Origin: Hexactinellida sp. DTS-2022
Lineage: Eukaryota > Porifera > Hexactinellida
Assembly (NCBI GenBank): GCA_028753945.1
Contig: JAPNXP010000009.1
Span: 1,922,001-1,986,000 of the forward strand
Direction of reading: 5' to 3'
DNA: 64,000 bases
Shown here: positions 61,601-64,000 of the stretch, piece by piece
Layout of the letters: each line of letters opens with the position of its first letter
Numbering within the stretch: position 1 is the stretch's first letter
Translations under genes and position numbers: made by a program
Notes under the pieces: model-generated
Told to the model about the DNA's origin: nothing
What the model saw: only the letters and a program-made list of their open reading frames with translations
Database searches by the model: none

Positions 61601-64000
61601 TCTATTTTCCAATTGAAAAAAAAGATTATATATTTCACAACAACGACAGATTATGTGATTATATTTACTTCTGCGAGAATATTATTGGACTGTTAATATA
61701 CTGACGTAATTAATTATAATTAATTCAGTCAGTATATTACTTATATAGATGCTTATAATTTGTTTATTAGGGGTTATCGAGAGTGCTTAATTGAAATTTG
61801 ATAACAAAATAATTAATTTATTATTCATGACAAAATAATTTAATTTAATAATTGTAAGTTGACATTGAAATTGGTGTTAAATTATAAATAATATTAATTA
61901 ATATTTATACTAATTAATTAAATATCATAAATCTCAGAAATCAAATAAGATAGAAACAAACTTCCAATTTATCAATTGATCCTTATGCCACGTAACACCT
62001 CTACAAGTGGGTCTTGACACCTTGAGGTGATGATGACATCGTAAAAAAAATGTGTTTTCACAATTTTGTGAATTATATAATTCAAATGGGTCGGTTCGTT
62101 TTGGGTGATGACCCAGAGCTCACAAAAAAAATGCTGAGTCATCAGCTATTATATTCTACTGAAACTTGAATATCTTTGAAATGAAGTGAGCATAAAAGAA
62201 ATTTACAACTCACTAAGGGTCGTTGCCTTTTGAAACACCTTTCTGAAATAATTTAACACCTTCGTAGTGATGATGACATGGCGGAAAAAAAATCCAAAAT
62301 TGCAGCCTGTGCCGACAGCATGTTCCATAGGAGGCACTATCAATAAACCACACCAAAATATAGTGTCACCAAAGGAAAATGCGTCGGCACAGGCTGCAAT
62401 TTTGGATTTTTTTAATTATTTATCCGTAGCCACTCCACAGAACAGAGTTTTATCAACTAAGAGCCCAAATTTTTAGGATGGGTGTCTCATGGGTTACAGA
62501 TGTGCACCTGGGGTCACGATTTTTTATTACATTATTTGGACACATATTTGCACCTGTTTAATATTTGAAAAAGAACAATAAATAGTGCGTGAATATTTAA
62601 TTTATATGCATTCGATAGAGAATTAAATTCTACACCTTTTCACAGTGCACGAATTTTTAAATTGGGTTTCGTTTGTGCCACAATTGAGTTGCAAGTTTCC
62701 TTTGTTTACTAACAATTCAGTTCAATTGAAAGTGTTAAATCTAATTCTATTGTTTCACCTTGCAATAATTGTAGTGATTCAACTTGTAAGATCGAGTAGG
62801 CTTCTATTTTATAATTGAAAACTAAGATTCTACATTCCATAACAACGACAGATTATGTGATTATATTTATTTCTGCTTAGAATATTCTTGCACAATGGAT
62901 ACATGACAAATTTAATTCTAATTAATTCGCTCTGTGTTTAACTTATAGAGATGGTTCCAAATAGATTAGTGGGGTTATCGAGTGCGCTGAATTCAAATAT
63001 GATAGTGAAATTCAATTTAGATTAATAATAATTACAAATAATTGAACTTAATTTATTTTGATGTACATAATATTGGTGTTAAATTATTAATAGATTAATT
63101 AAATATTATACAAATTATCTAAATTTCATTAATCTCAGAAATGATATAAGATGGAAACAAATTTTCAATTTATCAATTAATCCTTATGGCACGTGCCACC
63201 TATACACGTGGGTCTTGACACCTTGAGGTGATGATGACGTCGTTAAAAAAATGTGTTTTTACAATTTTGTTAATTCGATATTTAAAATGGGTTAGTTGAT
63301 GTTGGGTGATGACCCAACACTCACATAAAAAATGCTGAGTCATCAGCTATTATATTCTACTCAAACTTGAATATCTCTAAAATGAAGTGAACTAAATGGA
63401 AACTTCCACCACTCTAAGGGTCGATGCCTTCTGAAACAACTTTCTGAAATAATTTAACACCTTCATAGTGATGATGACATGGCGGAAAAAAATCCAAAAT
63501 TGCAGCCTGTGCCGACAGCATGTTCCTTTGGAGGCACTATCAATAAACCACCACCAAAATATAGTGCCACCAAGGGAACATGCGTCGGCACAGGCTGCAA
63601 TTTTGGATTTTTATTATTCTTCCGTAGCCACTCCACAGAACAGAGTTTTATCAACTAAGAGCCCAAATTTTTAGGATGGGTGTCTCATGGGTTACAGATG
63701 TGCACCTGGGGTTACGATTTTTGATTAAATTTTTTTGGACACATCTTTAACACCTTTCAAAATTTGTCTTGTCCATAACTCAAAATATGTTTTAATAAAC
63801 CCCAAAATTATATTTAATATTTAGATTCATCTTAAAATTATGCGTCTGATGGGAGAAGAAAATTTGTTAAAATTGGTTTAATTTCTGCCATAAATGAGGG
63901 TTGAAATTCATTTGTTTACTCAACACTTCAATTTCAATAAAACTGTGAAATCTAATTCCATTGTTTTAACTTGTAATAATTATATTGATTTAACTTGTTA

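Larger units (their letters stand above)
51900..64000 (+). repeat. complex satellite array: hairpin-head-tail units, runs off the window
   Basis: Each unit has a ~120-bp hairpin, then an optional palindrome cluster or AT microsatellite, a head and a tail. Hairpins lie at 53211-53326, 54200-54316, 55037-55153, 56008-56124, 56874-56990, 58327-58443, 59868-59984, 61079-61193, 62292-62406 and 63492-63608; spacings run 837-989 bp in the first part and 1200-1541 bp later. Head type I (CTCCGTAGACGGTGCCCTGG) starts at about 51901, 53484, 54325, 55291, 56152 and 57026; type II (TCCGTAGCCACTCCAC or close variants) at about 58735, 59996, 61220, 62420 and 63620. Short tails end TTGGGCGTTGATGACT; long tails contain TTGGGTGATGACCCAA and ATGCTGAGTCATCAG. 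I find no protein-coding content; open frames simply read through the hairpin. Confidence 0.9.

Noticed and set aside
58141..63340. TGAGTCA (AP-1-like) motifs in the long satellite tails as enhancers
   Set aside because: They occur only as part of the repeated palindrome TTGGGTGATGACCCAA/TGCTGAGTCATCAG; a 7-bp match gives no evidence of function.
53194..63674. Many open frames of 60-124 codons in the satellite array with Cys-containing peptides
   Set aside because: The same peptides recur because the hairpin and head DNA recur; the frames differ between copies and show no coding constraint.

Overview
This window is nuclear DNA from an animal. The genes carry spliceosomal introns (mostly about 50-400 bp) with GT-AG ends, the non-coding DNA is AT-rich, and the gene set is metazoan: a Slo2-type potassium channel, HMG-CoA reductase, mitochondrial glutamate dehydrogenase, cardiolipin synthase, NUB1, an ankyrin-DHHC palmitoyltransferase, and three cilium-linked genes (tectonic, CFAP251/WDR66, CCDC81). 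Compact genes, several without introns, together with heavy DNA-transposon debris suggest an invertebrate, perhaps an early-branching one such as a sponge or cnidarian. The species cannot be fixed from the sequence alone.

Layout. 1-1069: 5' end of an immunoglobulin-domain membrane or secreted protein gene on the minus strand, running off the window. 1070-11500: gene-poor, built from layered DNA transposons (hAT-like, pogo-like and Helitron-like copies). It contains a candidate TATA promoter and leader exon (9318-9402) for the next gene. 11513-15178: an intronless Slo2 channel, the only intact gene on the plus strand. 15179-17627: more transposon remnants. 17628-26209: HMG-CoA reductase (7 exons), an ankyrin-DHHC acyltransferase and a tectonic, all minus strand. 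26216-31160: gene desert holding a 2.3-kb nest of foldback palindromes. 31161-46288: CFAP251 (8 exons), glutamate dehydrogenase (4 exons), cardiolipin synthase, NUB1 and CCDC81, all minus strand. 47040-49205: two oppositely oriented wrecks of a Ginger/KRBA2-type integrase gene. 49215-64000: a second foldback nest, then a complex tandem array that continues past the window end.

The host genes do not form one pathway. HMG-CoA reductase serves sterol and isoprenoid synthesis; glutamate dehydrogenase and cardiolipin synthase act in mitochondria; tectonic, CFAP251 and CCDC81 belong to the ciliary transition zone, axoneme and basal body. The most unusual material is repetitive. In the 51.9-64 kb array every unit carries a ~120-bp hairpin whose two arms change together between copies while one bulge and one mismatch are kept. 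Two foldback elements share stems but have their central loop inverted relative to each other.
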